A DNA stretch of 57,243 nucleotides from assembly GCA_013288685.1 (NCBI GenBank), contig JABDBM010000018.1:1-57243 (forward strand). The letters are read 5' to 3'. Position numbers and translations under genes: made by a program. The notes below the pieces were generated by a model. The model ran no database searches and was not told the DNA's origin. It saw only the letters and a list, made by a program, of their open reading frames with translations. Position 1 is the stretch's first letter, and every line of letters begins with the position of its first letter. The stretch comes from Bacteroidota bacterium (GTDB taxonomy: Bacteria; Bacteroidota; Bacteroidia; Sphingobacteriales; Sphingobacteriaceae). Below are positions 1 through 8,725 of this stretch, one piece after another.

Positions 1-282
1 CCGCGCGGACGGGTAACTTCGTACGGTGCTATTGCCGCTTATTTGGGCACAAAAGGTTCATCGCGGATGGTGGGCTATGCCATGCTGGCCTGTGGCAAGG
101 CCTTGCCGCCCGTACCCGCACACCGGGTGGTTAACCGGCAGGGCTTATTAACTGCCAAGTTCCACTTCGGCGGTAATTTAATGCAGGAGTTACTGGAAAG
201 CGAAGGCGTTACCATAATTGACGACCAGGTGCAGAATTTTAAAAGCGTATTTTGGGACCCGGCGGTAGAGTTGGCCTTGTAG
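1..282 (+). CDS. Alkyltransferase-like (ATL/MGMT-fold) DNA-binding protein, 5' truncated
   Basis: The reading frame is open from the first base of the window to the TAG at 280-282, so about 93 C-terminal residues are visible and the start lies outside. The sequence has the O6-alkylguanine-DNA alkyltransferase C-terminal fold: the helix with RVTSYGAIAAYLG and the active-site loop PVPAHRVVNRQG. In true methyltransferases this loop is PCHRV; here the acceptor cysteine is alanine (PAHR). That marks the ATL group, which binds alkylated guanine and flags it for nucleotide excision repair instead of removing the alkyl group. Length suits an ATL of roughly 110 residues. The TTG at 43 is not a credible start because homologous sequence continues upstream of it. 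Confidence 0.85.
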   Translation, partial: PRGRVTSYGAIAAYLGTKGSSRMVGYAMLACGKALPPVPAHRVVNRQGLLTAKFHFGGNLMQELLESEGVTIIDDQVQNFKSVFWDPAVELAL

Positions 283-402
283 TTATTATATGCGTACCCT
301 GTTTCTTTGTGCGATGATTTAAATCGTTGGCCTTTTATTTCAAGGGCCGTGCACGATCCTTTATATAATTGCGTTATCTTGGTGAAAACCTATTTCACAC
401 CA

Positions 403-1920
403 ATGAAACCATTCCTAATAACCACCCTATTGTTTGCATTGCTTTTTAAAAGTAGTACAGCGCAAACAGCACGTGTAACCGTTAACATCACACAGCCGGG
501 AACATTTACTAACTCTCTGTTTATTTATGATGATTCTCCAAAGTCCGATCTTTTGTCAAAAGGACAAGTCAGTATAATTCCCGAAAATGGCAGGTCGGGT
601 GCGGTTGTTATTAACCTTTCAGAACCACAGTATTTTTATATCGAATCGCCTTACTCATCGGCTAAAGGTATGTTTTACCATCCCTTTTTCCTTTCACCCG
701 GAGATAATATTATTTTCAATATAGATTTCTCTAAAAAAGACTATGATATGGTTGTAACCGGCAAAGGCAGTGAAAACAACCAGCCGCTTATTGACCCGTT
801 AACAAGTTTAGCATGCACCTATGCTTGTTATGGCGATACTTTACCTTATAGGGTTATTACAGCTATCAATAAACAAAACAGTATTAACAACAGCATTTTA
901 AAAAATTATATTAAACGGTATAAAACAACCGAAGCATTTATTAAAAACGCCCGGCTCAACATGGCCTATTTTGCCCCAATGGCGTTTTATTCATTTAAAG
1001 AGAATAATAGACTTCAACTCCAAAATCATGGATACGACCATAATATCAGTAAATGGCAAAAGATTCAGGATAGCCTGTTTAAAACTATTGCGTTAAATAA
1101 CGACGAAGCGCTATCCGCCTATAACTACACGATGTTTGTTGATACTTATGTTGAGCGCGAAAAGGAGCGCGGATGGGAAGAAAGCGAAAATAATCCATCC
1201 CAATTTTATCAGCAATGGTACCATACCGACACGGTAACAGGGAAAGAAATATTTAAAAATGAGCGGAAAAACCTTTTTGTAGAAAAAGTTATTGATAAAT
1301 ATTTTACCGGCAAAACAGCCGAATACTTGCATGCTGAAATGATTAAAGATGCCTTTTACGAAAGCAATTACCAAAATATCGGTGTAGTTTTTGAGCATTT
1401 TAAACAACAATATCCCAACAGTAAATATTCCAGCGCCTTTGCTGCACCTATTGCCGCTGTTTTAAAAAAGCAAAGCCTAACACTTAACGATCACATGATT
1501 TTTGTGCCCCAAAATGGAAGCAAACTAAATACCATTGAAGATGTGATGGCAATTACTAAAGGCAAAACCGTTTTTGTAGATATGTGGGGTACCTGGTGCG
1601 GGCCCTGCCGCGAAGAAATTGAGGCAAACAGCGCCGCGCTGGAAACTTATTTCAAAGGCAAAGACGTTGTTTTTTTGTACATAGCCAATAATGATTCGGA
1701 CCACGAGGAGCAGTGGAAAAAGTTAATTGCTTATTATCAACTGGAAGGAACCCATGTTTTAGCGAATGAAAAGCTAACAGGTGATATTATGCAGAAAACC
1801 AAGTCAAGGGGCTTTCCAAGCTATTTTATCATCAAAAAAGACGGCACGTATCTGCAAACCAATACAGAACATCCGGTTAACAGACAGGCGTTGATTAAAG
1901 AGATTGAAGCAGCATTGTAG
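403..1920 (+). CDS. TlpA-like thioredoxin-fold exported protein (thiol-disulfide oxidoreductase)
   Basis: A 505-residue protein starting at the ATG at 403, chosen because it begins with a clean signal peptide (MKPFLITTLLFALLFKSSTA, cleavage before QT). An in-frame extension to 307 would put 32 polar residues ahead of it. The last ~119 residues form a thioredoxin/TlpA domain with the WCGPC active site (cysteine codon at 1597) and the cis-proline loop GFPSY near the C-terminus. The first two thirds are a poorly conserved region of the kind found in Bacteroidota TlpA/DUF4369-like proteins. Expected role: disulfide reduction in the periplasm or at the outer face of the inner membrane. The substrate is not evident from neighbours. 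Confidence 0.85.
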   Translation: MKPFLITTLLFALLFKSSTAQTARVTVNITQPGTFTNSLFIYDDSPKSDLLSKGQVSIIPENGRSGAVVINLSEPQYFYIESPYSSAKGMFYHPFFLSPGDNIIFNIDFSKKDYDMVVTGKGSENNQPLIDPLTSLACTYACYGDTLPYRVITAINKQNSINNSILKNYIKRYKTTEAFIKNARLNMAYFAPMAFYSFKENNRLQLQNHGYDHNISKWQKIQDSLFKTIALNNDEALSAYNYTMFVDTYVEREKERGWEESENNPSQFYQQWYHTDTVTGKEIFKNERKNLFVEKVIDKYFTGKTAEYLHAEMIKDAFYESNYQNIGVVFEHFKQQYPNSKYSSAFAAPIAAVLKKQSLTLNDHMIFVPQNGSKLNTIEDVMAITKGKTVFVDMWGTWCGPCREEIEANSAALETYFKGKDVVFLYIANNDSDHEEQWKKLIAYYQLEGTHVLANEKLTGDIMQKTKSRGFPSYFIIKKDGTYLQTNTEHPVNRQALIKEIEAAL

Positions 1921-1973
1921 TTATCCCCACAATAAAACAACCGACATCAGAGTTATACACCTGAATTTTATCC

Positions 1974-2288
1974 ATGTTGCTACCCTCAAAAAACAAACTC
2001 CGCCTGCTTGTGGTATTTTATAAAAGTACATTAACGTTGAGCATCGGCATCTCGGCTCTGATGGCTGCTTTTTCTGTTTTTAATATCGCCGGGATGCTAC
2101 TCCTTTTTGGATTCTGTTTCCTTTCGGGAGGAACAGTAGTTACGCTGCTATACAAAGAGCTATCAAAAAAGCATGAATATTACTTTTACTACAACAAAGG
2201 TATTTCCAAATGGGCACTCGCGTTTACTTGCATTACGGGCAATTTATTAATAGGTATATCTTTGATCACTATTGCCCAATATGTCTAA
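1974..2288 (+). CDS. Small membrane protein preceding an ABC ATPase
   Basis: A 104-residue protein with about three hydrophobic segments (roughly residues 18-38, 38-60 and 80-102) and a polar YKELSKKHEYYFYYNKG stretch between the second and third. I do not recognise a family. Its stop codon overlaps the start of the following ABC ATPase gene (2281) by 8 bases, which implies translational coupling. It is therefore probably a membrane partner of that ATPase, although it is far smaller than a normal permease. Confidence 0.65.
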   Translation: MLLPSKNKLRLLVVFYKSTLTLSIGISALMAAFSVFNIAGMLLLFGFCFLSGGTVVTLLYKELSKKHEYYFYYNKGISKWALAFTCITGNLLIGISLITIAQYV

Positions 2289-2952
2289 CATTTTAGAAGT
2301 TGACAGCGTAACCCAGCAATACGGCGACCGGCAGGTACTTACCGACATTTATTTAAAATGCCAAACCGGCGATATCATCGGCCTGCTGGGGCGTAACGGC
2401 AGCGGTAAATCAACCCTGTTAAAAATAATATTCGGCGCTACACCAGGCAATAATAAGTTTATTCGGATAGATGGCGAGGTGTACCGGCAGCCATATAAAA
2501 CCGTCGGCCAAATTGGCTATCTGCCACAGCATAATTTTTTGCTAAATCATTTAACGGTATACAAAACTGTTTCATTATACCTTGCTGCCGATAAAATAGA
2601 ACCTTTTTTGGATGATGCCATCATAGGCAGCCTGCAGTTTAATAAAATAAGCGCCCTTTCGGGCGGCGAGTTGCGCTACCTTGAAATTAAACTACTGTTG
2701 CATTCTAACAATAAATTTATCCTGCTGGATGAACCGTTTAATGGCGTTGCGCCTATAGTTATTGAGCAGGTTAAAGTTATGATCATTGCGCATTCGGCAA
2801 CCAAAGGCATTATCCTTACCGACCACGATTACAACAACGTACTGGACGTTGCCAACCGCTATTGCCTGATGTACGATGGCGCTATAAAACACATTGAAAA
2901 CAAACAGGATTTGGTAAGGTGGAACTATTTGACCGAAAGTAGTTTGGGGTAA
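2281..2952 (+). CDS. ABC transporter ATP-binding protein
   Basis: A 223-residue single nucleotide-binding domain. Visible motifs: Walker A GLLGRNGSGKST, Q-loop region GYLPQHNF, signature LSGGE, Walker B KFILLDEP, and the switch histidine in LTDHDY. The start is the ATG at 2281; a TTG nine bases upstream would add only three residues. It overlaps the upstream membrane-protein gene by 8 bases. No full-length permease lies beside it, so its transport partner is either the 104-residue protein or a distant gene. Short, minimal NBDs like this occur in LolD/export-type systems and in Bacteroidota orphan pairs; I cannot choose between them. Confidence 0.85.
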   Translation: MSNILEVDSVTQQYGDRQVLTDIYLKCQTGDIIGLLGRNGSGKSTLLKIIFGATPGNNKFIRIDGEVYRQPYKTVGQIGYLPQHNFLLNHLTVYKTVSLYLAADKIEPFLDDAIIGSLQFNKISALSGGELRYLEIKLLLHSNNKFILLDEPFNGVAPIVIEQVKVMIIAHSATKGIILTDHDYNNVLDVANRYCLMYDGAIKHIENKQDLVRWNYLTESSLG

Positions 2953-3020
2953 TCTATTTTTTGTCGTCGTGGATCAGGACGACAAAAGAAAAAGCCTTTC
3001 AGGTTCAAAAGAACACTATC

Positions 3021-3218
3021 TCAACCTTTTACTTCCTCCTCCCAAACTACATCAACTGCTTTTTCTTCTTTTGCTTCAATTACCGATTCTATATCGGCAA
3101 ATAATTTACGGTCTTTTGTCAATGTGGGGGCTACGCCAAAAACTCCTATGCCGGCAACAGCAAGTATAATAAACAGTATAAGCCCGCACAATCTTATTAT
3201 CTTTTTAAGACGTTTCAT
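3021..3218 (-). CDS. Small single-pass membrane protein, hypothetical
   Basis: A 65-residue protein beginning with two basic clusters (MKRLKKIIR), one hydrophobic helix (about residues 9-30) and an acidic C-terminal tail (EAKEEKAVDVVWEEE). The pattern is that of a real inner-membrane mini-protein, not an antisense shadow: N-in basic residues, a clean helix and a charged tail. The reverse-strand reading of the same stretch is a poly-leucine artefact. No family recognised. Confidence 0.6.
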   Translation of the reverse strand: MKRLKKIIRLCGLILFIILAVAGIGVFGVAPTLTKDRKLFADIESVIEAKEEKAVDVVWEEEVKG

Positions 3219-3308
3219 TGCTTTTTTTGATTGTTAAGAGAACATGACCATCCCTTCGTTAGGAAATGTGGCATGATAAATTGGATTGAATAATCAGCTA
3301 TGGCTGAT

Positions 3309-3327
3309 AAAAAAGGATGTTTATCCT
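3309..3327 (-). terminator. Short intrinsic terminator overlapping a stop codon
   Basis: On the minus strand AGGAT-aaac-ATCCT is followed by a run of six T. The stem contains the TAA stop of the small exported protein gene (3321-3719). A second 6-bp hairpin (ATCAGC-tatg-GCTGAT) follows immediately. The short stem makes it a modest call, but the position right at the gene end supports both the terminator and the gene. Confidence 0.55.
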
Positions 3328-3719
3328 AAAGTGATAATGAGGTCATCACTTGATTTTTGGTGGATAGTTTTGATATGACTCAGTAAAAATCCACGGGCAC
3401 CACCTAAACGGGGGGTTGAATGATTTTTTAAGCAAATATTTGCCTGCCCGCTATGAAGTTTAATTAAATTTAAAAATGATTGCGTTGCAAATACGCTGGT
3501 TTTAACCGCGAGGTTAGATACAAGGGATACCCTATTAAAGTTTATGTACTTAACCCGCCTGGCTGGTGAATTTACCACCAGCGCGGTTTGATGCACCTCC
3601 TGCTTTACCGGGCTTTGGGCAACCGGGGCCGAAAATGTAAAAAAGCTCAACAACAAAACAATGGCAAGCATCCATTTGGCGAATGCGTTTTGATGATTGT
3701 TATACTGGTTGTTGTTCAT
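3321..3719 (-). CDS. Small exported protein, hypothetical
   Basis: A 132-residue protein with an N-terminal polar stretch (MNNNQYNNHQNAFAKW), a hydrophobic helix and an AxA-like cleavage region (FSAPVAQS), followed by a basic, weakly structured remainder. I know no function. Its start region overlaps the 3' end of the epimerase-like gene upstream by about 20 bases, so the two are probably co-transcribed. A start three codons earlier (3728) is equally possible. A short terminator sits on its stop codon. Confidence 0.5.
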   Translation of the reverse strand: MNNNQYNNHQNAFAKWMLAIVLLLSFFTFSAPVAQSPVKQEVHQTALVVNSPARRVKYINFNRVSLVSNLAVKTSVFATQSFLNLIKLHSGQANICLKNHSTPRLGGARGFLLSHIKTIHQKSSDDLIITLG

Positions 3720-4389
3720 TTGCTTCAAAAGTACGATGATTATTTTTTATATCCTGCACCTCGACAATATTATTATGTTTTGCAGGCGGACTCAAAACAA
3801 CCTGTTGCAAAGTTAACAGCATTTGTTTTAACGAAACCAATGCCAATGCTTTGGCCTGCACCGATGTTGAAGGAATAATCTCCAATAGTTTAAAAACCGG
3901 GTTAAAAATCAACGGCCAATAATGCCCCGGCCCAACCACATACCACGGGCGTATAAATGTCGACGCCAAGCCCGATTCCAAAACCGCCTGCTCGCCCTGC
4001 CGCCTCACTTCCTGGTAATCGCCCATTACCTTTGTGGGAAATTGCGCTACGCTTACATACACAAAATGCTTTACAGCGGCTTGCTTAGCCGCCTCAACCG
4101 ATGCTTTAAGCGATGCTAAATCAACCGAATAAAACAGCGCTTTCTTTTTCGGACCAGGGTGGCTAACGCCCAATAAATGGATAAACGTACTATTTTCCGG
4201 TATAGCATTTACAAATGATGCAGGGTTAAACGGATCGGCAATAACGGGCTGGCAGCCTTCAGGCAATTTGTTTACCGATTGTGGCCGAACCAATGCGCTT
4301 ACTTCGCAACCGCCCGCTAATAGCAATGGTATCAGCCTTTTGCCCATATAACCGGTGCCGCCGGTAATAAAAACAGAATTGGTAGTCAT
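3700..4389 (-). CDS. NAD(P)-binding atypical SDR / NmrA-like epimerase
   Basis: A 229-residue Rossmann protein. The N-terminus has the extended/atypical SDR dinucleotide motif GGTGYMG (about residues 9-15), then ALVRP after the second strand, and HLLGVSHPGPKK and YVSVAQF in the places where these proteins bind cofactor and substrate. The classical Tyr-x3-Lys is not evident, as in NAD(P)H-binding DUF/NmrA members. No substrate can be assigned. It overlaps the next gene downstream by about 20 bases. Confidence 0.75.
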   Translation of the reverse strand: MTTNSVFITGGTGYMGKRLIPLLLAGGCEVSALVRPQSVNKLPEGCQPVIADPFNPASFVNAIPENSTFIHLLGVSHPGPKKKALFYSVDLASLKASVEAAKQAAVKHFVYVSVAQFPTKVMGDYQEVRRQGEQAVLESGLASTFIRPWYVVGPGHYWPLIFNPVFKLLEIIPSTSVQAKALALVSLKQMLLTLQQVVLSPPAKHNNIVEVQDIKNNHRTFEANEQQPV

Positions 4390-4475
4390 GATCTTGAAAT
4401 CCAGGTTTATTTATCATAACTAACGGACAAAATTATCCGGCGGATTTTACACCATTGATATTTTACATTTCTTTA

Positions 4476-5753
4476 TCAATCAATCTCTTCCGCCAGTTTC
4501 CTGGTATCCTCGTCGCTGTCAAATTTTATTTCGGCTTTTATTTTATCAGAAAGCATCTTGTTTTCAATCAACAACCAAACAATATCACTTCTGTGCATTC
4601 CGCAGTTTGATTTTTCATAAAGCGCTTCCAGCGGTTCGCGACATTCCGGGGTTTTGTTTGTTTCGAATATTCTAACATAATCATGCATCAAACATTCCAC
4701 AACAAATTCGTTTTTTGCTTTTTGTACGATTTCTGTTAACAGTTTGCAATCGCCTGCTTGATAATTGAACCGAAAAATACAAGTAAACAGTTCGGGTTTC
4801 TTACTCAAAGCAATTTGTTCCAAAGCAAACTGCCGGATATCATCACTTTTTAAAAAGGCTAATGCATCGAGGGCGATTTTGCCTAATTTATTCCTCGGTT
4901 TGGCATATTGTTTAGCCAATTGTAAAATGTAACTGCTATCCAACGGGTATTTGTGCCGGATAAACACGGCCAATAGTTTTTCCCGGTTTTCTGTGTCTTT
5001 TTCGATTAGAAATCGTTCTGCAATTAATGTCAGTTCATCTTCGGTCAATTTAATTTTAAGGAACCTGCGGGGTTTTCTGCTCAAAATATCCTCAATAATA
5101 TCTTTATAAACAACCTTGAGGGGACTATTTATATCGCGCTCTTCCCTGTTCTTTTTTACTTCATCTGTATATTTTTTTATAAAATGGTTATCAGCACCCG
5201 CCTCGTCCAGCTCCCGAAAGACATCTATCTCAGGGTAATGTTGGTTAAAACTCCGTATTAGAGAATCATCATGCCAGGCATCATGGTTATGTTCCAGCCC
5301 ACGGCCAAATGTTTCTGCAATGTATTTTAACCCCTCAATACCGTCCATTTCAATAATCTGCATGGCGCCCGCCCAGTCCGATCCGGTAATAACGTCGGTA
5401 TAAAACCTATTATAAATGGCCTGCTTTGCCTGTGCATCACCTTCAAGGGAATATAGTTTCGCCAGTTCAAACAACTGAACGAGCGACCATGTATCATCCT
5501 TTTCGGCTGCTAAACCCTTCAAAATAGCATCGCGAATTTTTTCTTGTTGCCGCGATAGCAAAATAATAGGCCACAGATATTCAGCCCGGCTGCCCTCGCA
5601 CTGACCGTCATACGCAAAGTTTTTTAAAGAAGCCTTAATAATATCGCTCGAAAAATCAATTTCAGGATGTTCTTTCGCCAGCAAATACGCTTCGCCGGTT
5701 CCGCGCCTGATGGAGCTTCTGAATTTTTGTTTGAGCAGGATGGTGTCCGTCAT
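4476..5753 (-). CDS. HEAT-like helical repeat protein, hypothetical
   Basis: A 425-residue, entirely soluble, helix-rich protein with no signal peptide. Repeating patterns such as 'KIALDALAFLKSDDIRQFAL' and 'FALEQIALSKKPELF' look like HEAT/ARM-type helical pairs across residues ~230-400. It follows a DUF4240 gene by only 3 bases (5754-5756), so the two are one transcript and likely act together. I cannot assign a function. Helical-repeat proteins paired with small domain proteins occur in scaffold and immunity contexts, but nothing here decides that. Confidence 0.7.
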   Translation of the reverse strand: MTDTILLKQKFRSSIRRGTGEAYLLAKEHPEIDFSSDIIKASLKNFAYDGQCEGSRAEYLWPIILLSRQQEKIRDAILKGLAAEKDDTWSLVQLFELAKLYSLEGDAQAKQAIYNRFYTDVITGSDWAGAMQIIEMDGIEGLKYIAETFGRGLEHNHDAWHDDSLIRSFNQHYPEIDVFRELDEAGADNHFIKKYTDEVKKNREERDINSPLKVVYKDIIEDILSRKPRRFLKIKLTEDELTLIAERFLIEKDTENREKLLAVFIRHKYPLDSSYILQLAKQYAKPRNKLGKIALDALAFLKSDDIRQFALEQIALSKKPELFTCIFRFNYQAGDCKLLTEIVQKAKNEFVVECLMHDYVRIFETNKTPECREPLEALYEKSNCGMHRSDIVWLLIENKMLSDKIKAEIKFDSDEDTRKLAEEID

Positions 5754-5756
5754 CGT

Positions 5757-6374
5757 TTATTCATCCCATAGGTTATCATATAAAGCAGGGCAAATTGCTC
5801 TCATACTTTCGGGTTCGTCTTCCTCCCAGGTAAATTCAATCGGCGGGTAACTTCCTTCTTTTGTAGTGAAATTTTCATTGTCGATAAAGTCGTACAGATC
5901 CCTGCCGGTTTTATGCTTAAACGCATCCAGCGCTACATACCAAAAGCTTTCAAATTCATATTCATCCAGTTCATCGTCAATTTCATTTACTAAACTATCA
6001 GGGTTTTCCTTTGCTTTATAATAAGTTTCCTTCCCGCGCGAAATTACCCAGTTCCTAAAATACTCAAAACCATCATCCGAGCAGCCGCCATTCATAATAT
6101 AGGCAGCACACCACATTTCAGAATTGTAGGTATCATAAAGCAATTTATCTGTTCGCAACCGGAATCCCACCATTTCCACAGGTGTTAGTTTTCCGATTTC
6201 GTAGACTAAATATTTGGCCTGTCCCTGCTGCGTTCTTGAGCTTTTCAACGATTGCGCAACAATCTTCCAGTATAAATTCTCGTCCAGCATTTCTGCAGTT
6301 TTCTCTAATTGTGGTTCTTGGGTTGGCGGAGTTTCGTTTTCTTTTTTGTTGAATAGTTTGTCGAATAATCCCAT
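5757..6374 (-). CDS. DUF4240 domain protein
   Basis: A 205-residue soluble protein. The region around residues 28-165 matches my memory of DUF4240, in particular MNGGCSDDGFEYFRNWVISR (about residues 95-114) and the acidic ELDEYEFESFWYVALDAF. The family has no established function. The N-terminus is short, polar and lysine/glutamate rich (FNKKENETPPTQEPQ). It is the first gene of a two-gene unit with the HEAT-like protein downstream. Confidence 0.75.
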   Translation of the reverse strand: MGLFDKLFNKKENETPPTQEPQLEKTAEMLDENLYWKIVAQSLKSSRTQQGQAKYLVYEIGKLTPVEMVGFRLRTDKLLYDTYNSEMWCAAYIMNGGCSDDGFEYFRNWVISRGKETYYKAKENPDSLVNEIDDELDEYEFESFWYVALDAFKHKTGRDLYDFIDNENFTTKEGSYPPIEFTWEEDEPESMRAICPALYDNLWDE

Positions 6375-6419
6375 AAAATCTGCTCAGTTTATCGTCGGAA
6401 AAATAGTTTTGTTGAATAA

Positions 6420-7097
6420 TTATTGTTTTTTAATAGCATTTGTCGATGTAGTTTGGCCTCGTCCATCTATTAAATCTAACCAATCTTTTTTGCTCATATT
6501 CATATATTTTGTGTACAATTGTTTATACACCGTATCCGTTTCAACAATATAGAGATTTTTATAAATAGCCCCGCCTTGTTGTTCTTTGCCTAACATTACC
6601 AGATTTATCGCTTTGCCAATTTCGGCATTTTTGTAACTATTGTCTTTTAATTTCATGGCATCAATCTGCTGATCATATAGCACTAAACTACGTTCAAAAT
6701 ATTGTCGTGACGAAGTAGCATCGCCTTCTTTTTCACAGATAAATCCAACATTGCCATAAAGTTCGGGGCTCATTGGGCGAAGCTTTATCATTTGTTTGCC
6801 CGTCAGGACGGCATTCTTATATTGCTTTAATTCTGTTTCATACATCATTTTACTGCGATAGGCGGGAAAATAACTACTATCGATAGTTATCGCTTTTTTA
6901 AGTAAATTTATGGCTACAGTCAGGGTTTGCACTCTATTAGCGCCGAACGATTTCATCACAGTATCCGCCGCTTGTTTAGCAAGCCTCACCGCTTCTTTGT
7001 TAATTTGATGCTGTTCAGCCAACGTCGATTGGCCATTAACTCTTTGGCCGCAAGCAAACAAACCGGTAATGAATAGAACTATCAATAATCTTTTCAT
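6420..7097 (-). CDS. TPR-containing lipoprotein
   Basis: A 225-residue protein with a lipoprotein signal peptide: MKRLLIVLFITGLFAC, lipobox LFAC with Cys16 as the lipidated residue. Tetratricopeptide-like helices follow (AINLLKKAITIDSSYFPAYRSK; ELYGNVGFICEKEGDATSSRQYFERSL). Likely tethered to a membrane facing the periplasm and acting in protein contact. No operon partner: 45 bases separate it from the DUF4240 gene downstream. Confidence 0.75.
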   Translation of the reverse strand: MKRLLIVLFITGLFACGQRVNGQSTLAEQHQINKEAVRLAKQAADTVMKSFGANRVQTLTVAINLLKKAITIDSSYFPAYRSKMMYETELKQYKNAVLTGKQMIKLRPMSPELYGNVGFICEKEGDATSSRQYFERSLVLYDQQIDAMKLKDNSYKNAEIGKAINLVMLGKEQQGGAIYKNLYIVETDTVYKQLYTKYMNMSKKDWLDLIDGRGQTTSTNAIKKQ

Positions 7098-7256
7098 TGT
7101 GATAATTTAGGATAGCAATATATAAAGTTTCTTAATCAAAATTCTTTTTATCGGCACAAAACCACAATTAACCGACACCCGCTATCTTAAATTGCCAGCG
7201 TCCCATAGTTTTACATCAGTTAACAGATTTAATACCCCTGATTAATTTTTTGAACG

Positions 7257-8012
7257 ATGGAACGGAAAAACTTTTTAAAAACATTTGCCCTGGCCGCCGT
7301 AACCGGACCAATGATAATTGATAGCTGTAAAAAAGAAAGTGTCAGCCAAAGCGGGACAAGCACCACAACCACCACCTCAACCAGCACCACCGCATCGGCC
7401 ACAGGCACCTGTGTGGTTACTCCAACCGAGGAGGAGGGACCATATCCCTACCCTGGTGGTGAAATAACCGATCCGCTTAGCCGGGTAGATGTTACGGAGA
7501 GTACACAAACCGGCGTGCCGTTATCATTAACGCTTGTAGTAGTAAATACCAATGATAACTGCAACGTGGTTGAGAATGCGCGGATTGATATTTGGCATTG
7601 CAATAAGGATGGCTACTATTCCGGCTATGCAGGTCAGCCGGGGGTGCTGGGTAACAAAAGTTATGTGGGCGAAACCTGGCTGCGCGGCTATCAGCTAACA
7701 GATGCCACAGGCATTGCAAAATTTACCACCATTTATCCCGGATGGTACGGCGGTCGGGCTACACATATCCATATCGAAATTTTCATAAACAGCGTGCTGA
7801 AAAAAACCGGCCAAATGGCTTTTCCGGAAACAATATCAGACTTGGTACATGTTTCCACCCTTTACGCTGCTCACGGTATTAACACTACAAGAAACGCATC
7901 TGACAGCGTTTTTGGTGATTCTGCAACGGATTTGGCTAATGAAATGTTATCGCTAACGGGCAGTGTGGCTGCTGGATATGCGGGGACTTATACCATTGGA
8001 TTGGCACTGTAA
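7257..8012 (+). CDS. Exported intradiol ring-cleavage dioxygenase-like protein
   Basis: A 251-residue protein. The core (about residues 55-215) is the intradiol dioxygenase fold of the protocatechuate 3,4-dioxygenase/catechol 1,2-dioxygenase superfamily. The iron-ligand region reads YPGWYGGRATHIH, supplying one Tyr and the two His; an earlier Tyr sits in DGYYSGY. The N-terminus is ERKNFLKT plus a hydrophobic stretch ending in DSCKK, so export with lipidation at that cysteine is possible. A Ser/Thr-only linker (residues ~35-50) then leads into the domain. Members of this exported subgroup have no proven substrate; an aromatic diol is inferred. Confidence 0.85.
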   Translation: MERKNFLKTFALAAVTGPMIIDSCKKESVSQSGTSTTTTTSTSTTASATGTCVVTPTEEEGPYPYPGGEITDPLSRVDVTESTQTGVPLSLTLVVVNTNDNCNVVENARIDIWHCNKDGYYSGYAGQPGVLGNKSYVGETWLRGYQLTDATGIAKFTTIYPGWYGGRATHIHIEIFINSVLKKTGQMAFPETISDLVHVSTLYAAHGINTTRNASDSVFGDSATDLANEMLSLTGSVAAGYAGTYTIGLAL

Positions 8013-8025
8013 GACGAGAATCAGG

Positions 8026-8166
8026 AGGACAAGAAACAAGAGCCAAGAGCCAAGAACGAGGAATTACGATAAATCGTAGCAAAACTAAAAAATGCGTCCG
8101 GTTCAATTTCGGCTTGGCTTGCCCTCCTCAAAAGCTTGACTCTTGTCTCTTGATTTCTTGACTCTA
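8026..8166. repeat. Word-iterated inverted repeat (CAAGAG type)
   Basis: The left arm (8026-8055) iterates a CAAGAA/CAAGAG word. The right arm (about 8111-8166) is its reverse complement (CTTGTCTCTTGATTTCTTG) with a few substitutions. A perfect 6-bp hairpin (TACGAT-aa-ATCGTA) lies between the arms. The element fills the gap between the dioxygenase stop (8012) and the next start (8179). The same word recurs at 22301-22397. Confidence 0.7.
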
Positions 8167-8178
8167 AATAAAAAAACT

Positions 8179-8697
8179 ATGTACAAAGCAAAAGTAAAAT
8201 TGGTTTACAAACAGGTAATTGACGAAGCATCACCAAGCGGGTTCGAAAAGGCAATTTTCCATGCCTCGTACCAGGAGTTCTTGCTGAAATCGCAGGCATA
8301 CAATCGGGATGGGAAGTTTAAAACATTCAGTAAGATAAAGGCTAATGATGGCCGCGCCAATTCGTTGCATTATAAGCTGAGTTTTTCGGTACTGCATTTT
8401 ATTGCGCAACTGGACAATAAAATGCCCGTAGTGCGCGACAACCTGGGCAATAAGGTTGCTTTTGATGTAGCGAGATTTGAGCTGATAGAATCGCACGTAG
8501 ATGATATTACCGTTCACAAGGTAGCCATTAACTACGAAACCGAAGTGCTAACGATGGTTGAACTAATGGGCGAGTACCTGTTGCTATCGGCCGGAAATGT
8601 TGACGGAATGGAGCCGGTTTCAACATTTATGGTGCGGATGCAGCCCAACCTTGCGGTAAGCAGTTACCAGGAAATACCGCTGCAGCAGATGATATAA
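8179..8697 (+). CDS. Hypothetical soluble protein
   Basis: A 172-residue protein. The ATG at 8179 was chosen because upstream sequence in the same frame (from 8143) is the arm of an intergenic repeat. It has mixed alpha/beta composition, no signal peptide or membrane helix, and no family I recognise. It is bounded on both sides by intergenic repeat elements, so it is probably transcribed alone. Confidence 0.65.
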   Translation: MYKAKVKLVYKQVIDEASPSGFEKAIFHASYQEFLLKSQAYNRDGKFKTFSKIKANDGRANSLHYKLSFSVLHFIAQLDNKMPVVRDNLGNKVAFDVARFELIESHVDDITVHKVAINYETEVLTMVELMGEYLLLSAGNVDGMEPVSTFMVRMQPNLAVSSYQEIPLQQMI

Positions 8698-8725
8698 AAA
8701 TAAATACAATGCCCCTAAAATAACG

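Noticed and set aside
2969..3169. Plus-strand frame rich in leucine
   Set aside because: It reads as a composition artefact opposite a better minus-strand frame with a clean membrane helix and charged tail.
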